DNA from: Burkholderiales bacterium PBB2
GTDB lineage: Bacteria > Pseudomonadota > Gammaproteobacteria > Burkholderiales > Burkholderiaceae_C
Length of the DNA: 50,082 nucleotides
Direction of reading: 5' to 3'
Assembly: GCA_002255955.1 (NCBI GenBank)
Contig: NKIM01000036.1
Span: forward strand, 1-50,082
Of the stretch, positions 33,992-43,201 are shown piece after piece (the first letter of the stretch is position 1; the number at the start of each line of letters is the position of its first letter). A model generated the notes under the pieces. That model searched no databases. It was not told where the DNA came from and worked only from the letters and a program-made list of their open reading frames with translations. The translations under genes were made by a program, and so were the position numbers.

Positions 33992-34846
33992 TTACTTGGC
34001 CGGCACGTTGTTGTTGGCTGCCGCCGCGTTCAGATCGGCGCGGCGTGCCCCGGTGAAGCGCTTGGCCCAGTAGGCCTCGCGCATGTCCTCCACCCGCACG
34101 GCGCCGCCGACGCGGGGCGAGTGGATGAACTTGCCCTCGCCGACGTAGATGCCCACATGCGAGAAAGTGCGGCGCATGGTGTTGAAGAACACCAGATCGC
34201 CAGGCTTGAGCTCGGTCTTGTTGATGGGCAGCAGGCTGGCCAGGCGGGCCTGTTCGTCGGCGCGGTGCGGCAGCACCATGCCCACGCTGAGCTCGAAGAT
34301 GTGGCGGGTGAAGCCGCTGCAATCAAAGCCACTTTCGACCGACTTGCCGCCGCGCGTGTAGCGCACACCCAGGAAGTTCATGGCCGAGAGCACCAGGCCC
34401 GAGGCGGTGTCGCGCACCTGGTTCAGCAGGCTGTTGGATTCGGCTTGCGCCAGAAGGCCGCGTTCCTGCAGGAATCGGCTGACCGGGTCGCTGGCGTTGG
34501 CGGCGGTGGCGCCAACTGGGCTGTTGGCACCCAGGCTGGCGGAAGCTGCTGCAGCTGCAGGAAGGGCCGCGGCCAGGGTATTGGTCGCCGCATTCACTGT
34601 GTTGGCGGCGTGGCTGCTGTTGTTGCTGCCCGTGCCGCCGGTGTTGGGGCCGCTGTGGCTGGATCCCGCACCAGGCAACAGGCTCAGGCCGTAGGCGCCG
34701 GTGACCATGCCGGGCGGTGGCGCGCTTTGCGCCCGAGCGGCCGTGCTGCCCATCAGACCCAGGCCCGCAGCCAAGCCCAGCGCACAGACGGCGCGTCCGA
34801 GCGAAGTCACAGTGGGGGAGGGGGGCTGGTGGCTGGCGTCGAGCAT
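33992..34846 (-). CDS. NlpC/P60 (C40) family cell-wall peptidase
   Basis: An exported peptidoglycan endopeptidase of 284 residues. A signal peptide (AVCALGLAAGLGLMGSTAARA, cleavage near residue 39) is followed by a Ser/Asn/Ala-rich linker to about 120. The NlpC/P60 domain has catalytic C176 in GFDCSGF, H230 in FSHVGIYVG and a third polar residue, H242. Members cleave D-glutamyl-meso-diaminopimelate bonds in peptide stems. The start is ATG 34846 (MLDASHQPPS), which gives a proper signal peptide, rather than codons further upstream. It is divergent from the M3 peptidase gene over 454 bp. Confidence 0.9.
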   Translation of the reverse strand: MLDASHQPPSPTVTSLGRAVCALGLAAGLGLMGSTAARAQSAPPPGMVTGAYGLSLLPGAGSSHSGPNTGGTGSNNSSHAANTVNAATNTLAAALPAAAAASASLGANSPVGATAANASDPVSRFLQERGLLAQAESNSLLNQVRDTASGLVLSAMNFLGVRYTRGGKSVESGFDCSGFTRHIFELSVGMVLPHRADEQARLASLLPINKTELKPGDLVFFNTMRRTFSHVGIYVGEGKFIHSPRVGGAVRVEDMREAYWAKRFTGARRADLNAAAANNNVPAK

Positions 34847-35300
34847 GGTGTTCGGCGCGCAGCTTATGGGGGGGCTGTTGCGGGTGTCAAGCAAAGTGGC
34901 AGGCGACCGAGGGAAATCCCGGCGCAATCAGATGGCAGCGGACGCGTTCATCAGCCCCAGTCGCTGCTCGACCTAGGGCTAACCCTTGATTTGAACACAG
35001 ATGATGCCAGAGCCGGCCATGCCGGGCCTTGCGGTCCGGCAAGGTTTCACGATCTGAGCCAGGAAAGGGCGCCTGGAGGCCGGGCGCCGGGGCGTGCGGC
35101 CTGCGTGCACACCGCGTCCTGGGCCTGTCGCAAACCCCGCTGTGTCCATGCGGCCTGCGGGCGCACAATCCTGGCCGACATGGGGTGGGCCGCTGAAGCC
35201 ATGACCTGCGGCTCGCTCGGCGACCGCTCAGCCGCTTTGGCTGGATTGCGGCTCGCCCTCCCAGTTTTTTCCAGTTCATTCCATCTTTTTATTCGCCACC
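34847..35300. other. 454-bp intergenic region between divergent peptidase genes
   Basis: I see no convincing gene here. It must hold the promoters of the NlpC/P60 gene (left) and the M3 peptidase gene (right), but no clear -35/-10 pair stands out. A stem-loop GCCGGGCC-TTGC-GGTCCGGC (35021-35040) has no T run. The last 40 bases before the M3 start are T/C-rich, unusual for this sequence. Confidence 0.5.
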
Positions 35301-37289
35301 ATGAAGCACAAACATTTGTTCCTCGGCGCTACGGCGCTGTGGCTGAGCGCCCAGGCGCTGGCCCAGGCCGGCGCGGTCAACAGCCTGCCGGGCCCGGCGT
35401 TCCCACAGTTCAAATCGGCCGCCCAGGTCAAATCGGCTTGTGATGCAGGCTTGGCCGGCGCCAAGAAGCGCTTGAGTGCGCTGGAGCGGCGCAAGCTGGA
35501 CATCGGCTGGATCGCGGCCTACGACGATTACTACACCTACCAGGAGGATGTGCAGAACCCGATCGAGTTCGTGCTCAACGTCCACCCCGACAAAGCCGTG
35601 CGTGAGGCCGCCCAGGCCTGTGCCATGGCCTGGTCCGAGTACAACACCGGGGTCGGCCAGAATGAGAAGATCTATCGCGCCCTGAAGAGCGCGCCCACAC
35701 CCACCGCTCTGGAGCGCGAGTTGCAGCGCGTGGCGCTGGGCAGCTTCGAGGATGCGGGCGTGGCGCTGCCGCCGGCCAAGCGCAAGCAGGCCAAGACCTT
35801 GCTGGTGCGCCTGGCCGAGCTGGATCAGAAGTTCAGTCAGAACCTGCGCGATGCTGGCGTCAAGGTGGCGTTCAGCGAGGCAGAGCTCAAGGGCGTGCCG
35901 GCCGGTGTCTGGGCCAAGGCGCCGCGAGACGCGCAGGGCCGCATCGTGTTGGGTGTGGACTACCCCAGCTCCGGCCCGGTGATCCAGATGGCCGAAGACC
36001 CTGCCGCGCGTGAGCGCATGTGGCGGGCCAAGAACAGCGAAGGCGGGGACGCCAACCTCAAGATCCTCGATGAGATCACGCAGGCGCGCCAGGATTTCGC
36101 CAAGCTCTTCGGCTACAACAACTTCGTGGACTTCAATCTGCGCCGCCGCATGGCCAAGGACTCGGCCACCGCGTGGAAGTTCCTCAACGAGGTGAAGAGC
36201 CAGGTGAGCGAGCGCGAAGTGGCTGATATGGCCCAGCTGCGTGCCGCCAAGGCGCAGCATCTGGGCACGCCGCTGGCGGCCACCCAGGTTTTCGCCTGGG
36301 ACAGTGCCTTCTATGCCGAGCGCCTGCGGCAGGCGCAGTTCTCGGTCGACCAGGAAGCCGTCCGCGAGTACTTCCCGGCCCAGGAAAGCCTGCAGTTCGC
36401 CATGCGCGTGATCGAGCGCCTGATGGGCGTGAAGTACACCCGCGTGCCGGCCGAGCTGTGGCATCCGGAGGCGCAGGCCTATGCCGTCAGCGACGCAGCC
36501 AGCGGCAAGCCCCTGGCCACGCTTTACGTGGATCTGTTCCCGCGCGAGGCCAAGTACAACCATGCGGCCGTCTGGCCGCTGCGCTCCAGTGCCACCCGCA
36601 TCGGCCGCACGCCCACAGCCGCCCTGGTGGTCAACTTCGACCGCAAGGGTCTGACCCTGGGTGAGATGGAGACGCTGCTGCACGAGTTGGGTCATGCCGT
36701 GCACAACAACCTGTCCAGCACCCATTACGCCGCGCAGGGCGGTACCAATGTCATGCTGGACTTTGTCGAAGCGCCCTCGCAGATGCTGGAGGACTGGGTC
36801 TACGACAAGAAAGTGCTCAAGCTGATGGCCGAGGTCTGCCCCAGCTGCAAGCCGGTGCCGGACGCCCTGGTGGACAAGGCCGTGGCGGCCAAGGAATTCG
36901 GCAAGGGCTCGCAGTACGGCCGCCAGCATCTGTTCGCCAGCTATGACCTGGCCCTGCACGGCCCGGTGCACCAGGAGCCGCTGGCCCTGTGGGCCAAGAT
37001 GCAAGGCGCAACGCCTCAGGGTTATGTTGAGGGCAGCAAGTTCCCGGCCGGCTTTGCCCATGTGGCGGGTGGCTATGGCGCCGGCTATTACGGCTACCTC
37101 TGGAGCCTGGTCGTGGCCATGGATCTGCGCACGGCCTTCGCGGCCGACAAGCTGAACCCGGAGACCGGCATGCGCTACCGCAATCTGGTGCTGGGCCAAG
37201 GTGGCCAGAAGCCGGCGCCTGAGCTGGTGCGCGACTTCTTGCAGCGCGACAGCAATGCCAAAGCTTTCTTTGACTACCTGAACCGCTGA
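35301..37289 (+). CDS. Exported M3-family zinc oligopeptidase
   Basis: A thimet-oligopeptidase-type metallopeptidase of 662 residues. The zinc site is HELGH (461-465) within LLHELGHAVHNN, with E490 in FVEAPSQMLEDW as third ligand; GYGAGYYGYLWS near the C-terminus is the M3 substrate-binding tyrosine loop. A signal peptide (HLFLGATALWLSAQALA, cleavage near residue 21-23) indicates export to the periplasm, unlike cytoplasmic PrlC and Dcp. It probably degrades short peptides. A hairpin terminator follows 46 bases after the stop. It is not linked to its neighbours by any shared pathway. Confidence 0.92.
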   Translation: MKHKHLFLGATALWLSAQALAQAGAVNSLPGPAFPQFKSAAQVKSACDAGLAGAKKRLSALERRKLDIGWIAAYDDYYTYQEDVQNPIEFVLNVHPDKAVREAAQACAMAWSEYNTGVGQNEKIYRALKSAPTPTALERELQRVALGSFEDAGVALPPAKRKQAKTLLVRLAELDQKFSQNLRDAGVKVAFSEAELKGVPAGVWAKAPRDAQGRIVLGVDYPSSGPVIQMAEDPAARERMWRAKNSEGGDANLKILDEITQARQDFAKLFGYNNFVDFNLRRRMAKDSATAWKFLNEVKSQVSEREVADMAQLRAAKAQHLGTPLAATQVFAWDSAFYAERLRQAQFSVDQEAVREYFPAQESLQFAMRVIERLMGVKYTRVPAELWHPEAQAYAVSDAASGKPLATLYVDLFPREAKYNHAAVWPLRSSATRIGRTPTAALVVNFDRKGLTLGEMETLLHELGHAVHNNLSSTHYAAQGGTNVMLDFVEAPSQMLEDWVYDKKVLKLMAEVCPSCKPVPDALVDKAVAAKEFGKGSQYGRQHLFASYDLALHGPVHQEPLALWAKMQGATPQGYVEGSKFPAGFAHVAGGYGAGYYGYLWSLVVAMDLRTAFAADKLNPETGMRYRNLVLGQGGQKPAPELVRDFLQRDSNAKAFFDYLNR

Positions 37290-37335
37290 TCATCGCCGAC
37301 CCGGCTGCCGCCGCCCGCGGCTGCCCTGTTTGAAG

Positions 37336-37369
37336 GCCCGCAACTCCAGCACGGAGTTACGGGCTTTTT
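37336..37369 (+). terminator. Intrinsic terminator of the M3 peptidase gene
   Basis: GCCCGCAACTCC (37336-37347) pairs with GGAGTTACGGGC (37353-37364) around a short loop with one mismatch, followed by TTTTT. The long stem and T run make a good Rho-independent terminator for the plus-strand transcript. Confidence 0.85.
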
Positions 37370-37551
37370 CATTTGCTTGCAGCTCAGGGTAATTGTTACG
37401 CCGAACGGGCTAGGCGCCACGCACAATGCCGCCCATCAATGCCCGCTGGCTCCGGCTCAATCCGGGCGCTGTGCGAGGACTCCGCCAGTTCTCGCGCCAG
37501 CCTCCGGTGTCGCCGAGCATGCGGCCTGTCCAACAGTTCTTTCAAAAGCCC

Positions 37552-38388
37552 ATGGGAGCTCTTGCCTTGAAGTACCCCACGCTTCGTGCCATCCTTCTGA
37601 CCAGTGTGCTGTGCGCGCCTGCATGGGCTGCCCATGCACTGAGCTTTGCCGTCAACGAAGGCGTCAGTTACCGCGTGCCCTTGAGCGAGATCCGCTCACG
37701 CTACGAAGGCATTGCCGCCGACCTCAGCAAGCTGCTGCGTCAACCCGTCACCATCGAGCCTATCGGCGACTATCCGACCCTGCGTCAGGGCCTGGCCGAC
37801 AAACGCTGGGAGCTGGCCCTGGTGCATCCGGCGCACATCTCCATCGCCGCCATCCGCGACCAGGGTTACAGCCTGCTGGCCGTGACCAAGGGCTTCACCG
37901 GCTACAAGGCCAGTTTTCTGGTGCGCTCGGACAGCACGCTCAAATCGCTGGCCGAGCTCAAGGGCCAGCGCCTCGGCGCACCCGATGAAGACAGCATCAC
38001 CTCCATGATGGTGCGCGCCACCTTGCGCGACAACGGCGTGGTGCCCAAGCAGATGGAGATCACCTACACCCGCTACCAGGACGCCGTGCCCTTCTTCGTG
38101 GAGAACCGCCTGACCCATGCGGGCGCCACCGCCTCCAACGCCCTGGTCAAGGACTGGCAGGAGAAGGGCGGCAAGGTGTTGGCGGCTTCCAAGGCCGTGC
38201 CCATCAAACACATCATTGCCAGCCCGCAGCTCAGCGCGGAACAGGTCGAGAAGGTTCGCGCCTATTTCCTGGCCCTGGACAGCAGCGAGGATGGCCGCAA
38301 GAAGCTGGAGCCCACCAAATGGAAGGGCTTCGAAGCCTACGACCAGGCGGCACTGCTGAAACTCGGTGTTTGGCTGGATGTGAAATGA
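37552..38388 (+). CDS. PhnD-like phosphate/phosphonate-type periplasmic binding protein
   Basis: A type II periplasmic binding protein of 278 residues related to PhnD. A signal peptide (LRAILLTSVLCAPAWAAHA) precedes SFAVNEGVSYRVPLSEIRSR and YEGIAADLSKLLRQPVTIEP. LALVHPAHISIAAIR, TLKSLAELKGQRLGAPDEDS and FFVENRLTHAGATASNALVK are the conserved binding-protein regions. No phnC or phnE gene is nearby, so it may serve a distant transporter or a sensor. Start is uncertain: ATG 37552, or TTG 37567, which has GGGAG at suitable spacing; an earlier ATG gives an over-long leader. It is followed after 63 bp by the acyl-CoA synthetase gene. Confidence 0.8.
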   Translation: MGALALKYPTLRAILLTSVLCAPAWAAHALSFAVNEGVSYRVPLSEIRSRYEGIAADLSKLLRQPVTIEPIGDYPTLRQGLADKRWELALVHPAHISIAAIRDQGYSLLAVTKGFTGYKASFLVRSDSTLKSLAELKGQRLGAPDEDSITSMMVRATLRDNGVVPKQMEITYTRYQDAVPFFVENRLTHAGATASNALVKDWQEKGGKVLAASKAVPIKHIIASPQLSAEQVEKVRAYFLALDSSEDGRKKLEPTKWKGFEAYDQAALLKLGVWLDVK

Positions 38389-38451
38389 CATCTTTCGCTG
38401 CGACACTCCGACCCAAACCGGCCCGCTCCTGAATCTGAACGAGATGCAACG

Positions 38452-39987
38452 ATGAGCCAAGACTCCCTGTTTGAGATGTTGTCGCAGCAATCGCAGCCCG
38501 AGGCCCCAGCCCTGCGTGCGCCGGGTCGCCCGGCCTTGAGCCATGGCGCATTGCGCCAGCTGGCGGCGGATACGGTGGCGCGTCTCAACCATCTGGGCAT
38601 TGGCCGCAACGACCGGGTGGCCCTGGTTTTGAACAACGGCCCGGAAATGGCTGCTTGTTTTCTGGCCTGTGCCTGCGGGGTGGCCAGCGCGCCGCTGAAC
38701 CCGGCCTACCGCGCCGAGGAGTTTGAGTTCTACCTCGGCGATCTGCAGGCCAAGGCCCTGATCGTGGAGCGCGGCAGCGCCTCACCCGCCGTGGCGGTGG
38801 CGCTGAAATTGGGCGTTCGCATTCTGGAGCTGGTGGTCGAGGACGGCGCGCCCGCGGGCAGCTTCACCCTGCACGAGACCGAGGGCGGCGCCCGCGCCGA
38901 GGGCCCGGCGGCGCAGGGCGGCTATGCCCAGCCCGACGATGTCTCCATGGTTCTGCACACCTCGGGCACGACCTCGCGGCCCAAGATCGTGCCGCTGTCG
39001 CAGCGCAATCTCTGTGCCTCGGCCCGCAACATCCGCCAGAGCCTGCAGTTCCAGCCCAGCGACTGCGGCCTGAACATCATGCCGCTGTTCCACATCCATG
39101 GCCTGATCGCCGGGGTGCTGGCGCCGCTGTCGTCGGGCTCCCAAGTGTTTTGCACGCCGGGCTTCAATGCGCTGAAGTTCTTCGGCTGGATGGACGAGGC
39201 CGCACCGAGCTGGTACACGGCGGTGCCCACCATGCATCAGGCCATTCTGAGCCGCGCGAGCAAGAACCACGATGTGATTGCCCGCCACCCGCTGCGCTTC
39301 ATGCGCTCGTCCTCCTCGTCCATGCCGCCGCAGGTGATTGCCGAGCTGGAGCAGGTGTTCGGCGCGCCGCTGATCGAAGCCTACGGCATGACCGAAGCCA
39401 CCCACCAGATGTGCAGCAACCCGCTGCCGCCGGCCGTGCGCAAGCCTGGCACCGTGGGCCTGGCTGCGGGCCCTGAGGTGGCCATCATGGGCGCTGGTGG
39501 CGCGCTGCTGGCGGCTGGAGAGACGGGCGAGATCGTGATCCGCGGTGCCAATGTGACGGCGGGTTATGAGAGCAATCCGAGCGCCAATGCCGAGGCTTTC
39601 AGCCAGGGCTGGTTCCGCACCGGCGACCAGGGCGTGATGGATGCCGATGGCTATGTGTCCATCACCGGCCGGCTCAAGGAAATCATCAACCGCGGTGGCG
39701 AAAAGATCAGCCCGCGCGAAGTGGACGAGGTGCTGATGGACCACGCGGCCGTGGCGCAGGTCGTGTGCTTCGGCATGCCGCACGCCAAGCTGGGCGAAGA
39801 GGTCGCGGCCGTGGTGGTGCTGCGCGAGGGTCAGGCCGCCAGCGAGCGCGAGCTGCAGGACTTTGTGGCACAGCGCCTGGCGGACTTCAAGGTGCCACGC
39901 AAGATCTTGTTCATGGACGAGATCCCCAAGGGAGCGACAGGCAAGCTGCAGCGCATCGGCTTGGCGCAGAAGCTCGGCCTGGCTTGA
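38452..39987 (+). CDS. Acyl-CoA synthetase, similar to oxalate-CoA ligase (AAE3/Pcs60 type)
   Basis: An adenylate-forming enzyme of 511 residues. It has the AMP-binding signature LHTSGTTSRPKIVPLSQRNL, LFHIHGLIAGVLAPL, the AYGMTEATHQM region, GWFRTGDQGVMDADGY, and the catalytic lysine region IPKGATGKLQRIG. TSRPK in place of the commoner TGxPK and the TWYTAVPT-like WYTAVPTMHQAI segment resemble plant AAE3 and yeast Pcs60 oxalyl-CoA synthetases. Oxalate or another small carboxylic acid is therefore a plausible substrate, by inference only. It is followed by a tripartite carboxylate transporter, 62 bp before tctC, which fits uptake followed by CoA activation. Confidence 0.85.
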   Translation: MSQDSLFEMLSQQSQPEAPALRAPGRPALSHGALRQLAADTVARLNHLGIGRNDRVALVLNNGPEMAACFLACACGVASAPLNPAYRAEEFEFYLGDLQAKALIVERGSASPAVAVALKLGVRILELVVEDGAPAGSFTLHETEGGARAEGPAAQGGYAQPDDVSMVLHTSGTTSRPKIVPLSQRNLCASARNIRQSLQFQPSDCGLNIMPLFHIHGLIAGVLAPLSSGSQVFCTPGFNALKFFGWMDEAAPSWYTAVPTMHQAILSRASKNHDVIARHPLRFMRSSSSSMPPQVIAELEQVFGAPLIEAYGMTEATHQMCSNPLPPAVRKPGTVGLAAGPEVAIMGAGGALLAAGETGEIVIRGANVTAGYESNPSANAEAFSQGWFRTGDQGVMDADGYVSITGRLKEIINRGGEKISPREVDEVLMDHAAVAQVVCFGMPHAKLGEEVAAVVVLREGQAASERELQDFVAQRLADFKVPRKILFMDEIPKGATGKLQRIGLAQKLGLA

Positions 39988-40049
39988 GGCGCGGCTGCGG
40001 CACCTTCATCGATTCATTGCCACACATGCGAAGAGAGGGAGAGCGTTTC

Positions 40050-41066
40050 ATGGGAGTTCCTGCGATTCACAAGAAGTACCTCAAGTCCTGGTGGGTTGGG
40101 GCTCTGCTGGGTCTGGCGGCCGTGCAGGCCCAGGCCGCTGGCTGGGTGCCGGCCAAGCCGATCGAGTTCATCGTGCCTGCGGGCACGGGTGGCGGTGCCG
40201 ATCAGATGGCGCGTTTCATCCAGGGCATGGTGTCCAAGCATCAGCTCAGCCCGCAGCCAGTGGTGGTGGTGAACAAGGCCGGGGGCGCCGGCGCCGAGGG
40301 CTTTCTCGACGTCAAGGGCGATAAGGGCAATCCGCACAAGCTGGTCATTACGCTGTCCAACCTCTTCACCACGCCCATGGCCACGGGTGTGCCTTTCAAT
40401 TGGCGTGATCTGACCCCGGTCAGCATGCTGGCGCTGGACCAATTCGTGCTTTGGGTCAACGAAGAGGCGCCTTTCAAGACGGCCAAGGACTACTTCAACG
40501 CCGCCAAGGGCCAGAACCCCAACAGCTTCAAGATGGGCGGCACCGGCTCCAAGCAGGAGGATCAGATCATCACCGTGATGCTAGAGAAGTCCACCGGCAA
40601 GAAGATGATCTACATCCCCTACAAGGGCGGCGGCGATGTGGCGGTGCAGCTGGTGGGCAAGCATGTGGACTCCACCGTCAACAACCCCATCGAGGCCGAA
40701 TCGCACTGGCGCGCTGGCAAGCTGCGGCCGCTGTGCGTGTTCGACGAGCAGCGCATGCCTTACCCGGAAAAGATCACGGCCACGCAGAGCTGGGCCGATC
40801 TGCCCACCTGTGCCTCACAAGGCATTCCGGTCAGCTATCTGATGCTGCGCGGCATCTTCATGCCGCCGGGCGTCAGCGCCGAGCAGACGGCGTTCTACCA
40901 GGAGCTGTTCAACAAGCTCCGCGCCTTGCCCGAATGGAAAGACTTCATGGCCAAGGGTGCTTTCAAGCAGACCGCGCTGCAGGGCGCGGAGTTTGTCGAT
41001 TGGCTGGGCAAGAACGAGCAGCTGCACCGGGTGCTGATGAAGGATGCGGGCTTCATGGCTCAGTGA
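40050..41066 (+). CDS. tctC: TctC/Bug-family periplasmic binding protein
   Basis: The periplasmic receptor of a tripartite tricarboxylate transporter (TTT). The 338-residue precursor has a signal peptide (LKSWWVGALLGLAAVQAQA) and the Bug-family pattern: PIEFIVPAGTGGGADQMARF, QPVVVVNKAGGAGAEGFLDV, FKMGGTGSKQEDQIIT and YIPYKGGGDVAVQLVG. These proteins bind carboxylic acids such as citrate, aromatic acids or dicarboxylates. ATG 40050 is preferred because AGGGAG lies about 10 bases upstream; ATG 40026 lacks such a site. It is followed after 33 bp by tctB. The gene symbol names the family; the ligand is unknown. Confidence 0.92.
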   Translation: MGVPAIHKKYLKSWWVGALLGLAAVQAQAAGWVPAKPIEFIVPAGTGGGADQMARFIQGMVSKHQLSPQPVVVVNKAGGAGAEGFLDVKGDKGNPHKLVITLSNLFTTPMATGVPFNWRDLTPVSMLALDQFVLWVNEEAPFKTAKDYFNAAKGQNPNSFKMGGTGSKQEDQIITVMLEKSTGKKMIYIPYKGGGDVAVQLVGKHVDSTVNNPIEAESHWRAGKLRPLCVFDEQRMPYPEKITATQSWADLPTCASQGIPVSYLMLRGIFMPPGVSAEQTAFYQELFNKLRALPEWKDFMAKGAFKQTALQGAEFVDWLGKNEQLHRVLMKDAGFMAQ

Positions 41067-41099
41067 GTCACGGGCCCATCTCGGCTGGGAGGCGGGGTG

Positions 41100-41654
41100 A
41101 TGAGCAAAGATCAGGAAGTGCAAGCTGGGCTGGAGTCGGGCGGCGAGGGCGCATCTGCCGCCGCACGGCCAGGTGCATGGCAGCTGCGTTGGGTGGAACT
41201 GGGCGTGGCCCTGTTTCTGCTCGTCGTGGCGGGCCTGGTGATCAAGGACAGCCTGCGCCTGGGCATCGGCTGGGCCGACGATGGGCCGCGCTCCGGTTAT
41301 TTCCCGTTTCGCATCGGCCTGGCGCTGGCGGCCTGTTCGGCCTGGCTGCTGATCCAGCAACTGCTGCGTTGGCCGCGCTTGCGCAGCCGCGTGTTTGCTG
41401 AAGGTGCGCAGCTGCGCGATGTGGCGGCGGTGCTGCTGCCAACGGCGGTGTTTGTCGCCGCCATCCCCTGGCTGGGCATGTATCTTGCGGCCTGCTTGCT
41501 GGTGGCCTGGTTCATGTGGCGCAACGGCGGCTACCGCTGGCCCAGCTTGCTGGGTGTGCCGCTGACGGTGAGCGTCAGCTTGTTCCTGCTCTTCGAGCGT
41601 GCCTTCACTCAGCCCCTGCCCAAGGGGCCGATCGAACACTGGCTGGGCTTCTGA
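41100..41654 (+). CDS. tctB: TctB-family small membrane subunit of TTT transporter
   Basis: A 184-residue membrane protein. Four hydrophobic helices are visible (LGVALFLLVVAGLVI, FPFRIGLALAACSAWLLI, VAAVLLPTAVFVAAI, and YLAACLLVAWFMW with LLGVPLTVSVSLFLLFE). The motif SGYFPFRIG after the first helix is a TctB hallmark. It is needed with TctA for uptake, though its precise role is unknown. The stop at 41654 is immediately followed by the tctA start (TGAGATG), so the two are co-translated. GTG 41097 is an alternative start one codon earlier. Confidence 0.92.
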   Translation: MSKDQEVQAGLESGGEGASAAARPGAWQLRWVELGVALFLLVVAGLVIKDSLRLGIGWADDGPRSGYFPFRIGLALAACSAWLLIQQLLRWPRLRSRVFAEGAQLRDVAAVLLPTAVFVAAIPWLGMYLAACLLVAWFMWRNGGYRWPSLLGVPLTVSVSLFLLFERAFTQPLPKGPIEHWLGF

Positions 41655-41655
41655 G

Positions 41656-43182
41656 ATGGATGATTTTTCCAATCTGCTGCACGGCTTCTCGGTCGCCGCC
41701 ACCGTGCCCAATCTGGGCTATATGTTGGTGGGCATTCTGCTGGGGGTTTTGATCGGCGTGCTGCCGGGTTTGGGTGGCGCCAATGGCGTGGCCATCCTGC
41801 TGCCGCTGACCTTCACCATGGACCCCACCACCGGCATCATCATGCTGTCCTGCATCTACTGGGGCGCTTTGTTCGGTGGGGCAATCACCTCCATTCTGTT
41901 CAACATCCCTGGCGAGCCCTGGTCGGTGGCCACCACCTTTGATGGCTACCCCATGGCCCAGCGCGGCCAGGCGGCGCAGGCGCTGACGGCGGCCTTCACC
42001 TCCTCCTTTGTGGGCGCCGTGTTTGCCACGCTTCTGATCACCTTTCTCGCGCCGCTGCTGGCCCGCTTTGCCCTGCGCTTCGGCCCGGCGGAGTTGTTCG
42101 CCGTGCAGTTGCTGACCTTCTGCAGCTTTGTCGGTATGAGCCAGGAGGCGCCGGTCAAGACCCTGATCGCCATGCTGCTGGGCTTTGCCCTGGCCGCCGT
42201 GGGCATGGACGACATGACCGGCCAGCTGCGCATGACCTATGGCTTCACCGATCTGCTCAAGGGCTTTGATTTCTTGATTGCGGTGATCGGCCTCTTCGGT
42301 ATCGGCGAGATCTTGCTGACCATGGAAGAGGGGCTTGCCTTCAAGGGCCAGAGCGCCCGCATCAGCCCGCGCGTGGTCTGGCAGACCTGGGTGCAGCTGC
42401 TGCGCCACTGGAAGACCTTTCTGCGCTCCATGGCCATCGGCTGCTGGATGGGCATCACGCCCGGTGGTGCCACACCCGCGTCATTCATGAGTTATGGCGT
42501 GGCGCGGCGCATGGCCAAGAACCCCGAGGACTTTGGCAAGGGCGAGTTGGCCGGTGTGGTGGCGCCCGAGACGGCCGCCCATGCCGCCGGTACCTCGGCC
42601 CTGCTGCCCATGCTGACCCTGGGCATCCCGGGCTCACCCACCGCGGCCGTGTTGCTCGGTGGCCTGGTGATCTGGGGCCTGCAGCCGGGGCCCATGCTGT
42701 TTGCCGAGCACAAGGATTTCGTCTGGGGCCTGATTGCCAGCATGTACCTGGCCAATATCGTCGGCTTGCTCGTGGTGCTGACCACCGTGCCTTTCTGGGC
42801 GGCCATCCTGCGCGTGCCTTTTGCCATCATCGCGCCCATCATCATCGTCACCTGTGCCATCGGCGCTTACACCGTGCACAGCTCCATGTTCGATGTCTAC
42901 CTGATGCTGGGTTTCGGCGTGCTCGGTTATTTGTTCAAGAAGCTCAAGTACCCGATGGCGCCGCTGGTGCTGGCCCTGGTGCTGGGCGACAAGGCCGAGG
43001 CCAACTTCCGCCAGTCCATGCTGCTCTCGCAGGGCGAGCTCAGCATTTTTTGGTCCAATGGCCTGGTCGGCGGCATCACGGGCCTGGCCTTGCTGATGCT
43101 GCTTTGGCCGCTGATCGATGTGGCCAAGCGCTGGGCCCGCGGTCCGGCGGCAGATGCACAACAAGAGGTGAAGGCCGTATGA
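41656..43182 (+). CDS. tctA: TctA-family large permease subunit of TTT transporter
   Basis: The 508-residue permease with about twelve membrane helices. The N-terminal TctA signature is ILLGVLIGVLPGLGGANGVA followed by ILLPLTFTMDPTTGIIMLSC. The internally repeated half has CWMGITPGGATPASFMSYGV and MLTLGIPGSPTAAVLLGGLV. Transport is driven by an ion gradient and fed by TctC. It lies 19 bp before the ketopantoate-reductase-like gene on the same strand. Substrate identity depends on the binding protein and cannot be read here. Confidence 0.95.
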   Translation: MDDFSNLLHGFSVAATVPNLGYMLVGILLGVLIGVLPGLGGANGVAILLPLTFTMDPTTGIIMLSCIYWGALFGGAITSILFNIPGEPWSVATTFDGYPMAQRGQAAQALTAAFTSSFVGAVFATLLITFLAPLLARFALRFGPAELFAVQLLTFCSFVGMSQEAPVKTLIAMLLGFALAAVGMDDMTGQLRMTYGFTDLLKGFDFLIAVIGLFGIGEILLTMEEGLAFKGQSARISPRVVWQTWVQLLRHWKTFLRSMAIGCWMGITPGGATPASFMSYGVARRMAKNPEDFGKGELAGVVAPETAAHAAGTSALLPMLTLGIPGSPTAAVLLGGLVIWGLQPGPMLFAEHKDFVWGLIASMYLANIVGLLVVLTTVPFWAAILRVPFAIIAPIIIVTCAIGAYTVHSSMFDVYLMLGFGVLGYLFKKLKYPMAPLVLALVLGDKAEANFRQSMLLSQGELSIFWSNGLVGGITGLALLMLLWPLIDVAKRWARGPAADAQQEVKAV

Positions 43183-43201
43183 GCGGAATGAGGACAGGCG
43201 C

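Noticed and set aside
35021-35040. Stem-loop in the spacer before the M3 peptidase gene as a terminator
   Set aside because: No T run follows on either strand and no transcript would need ending there.
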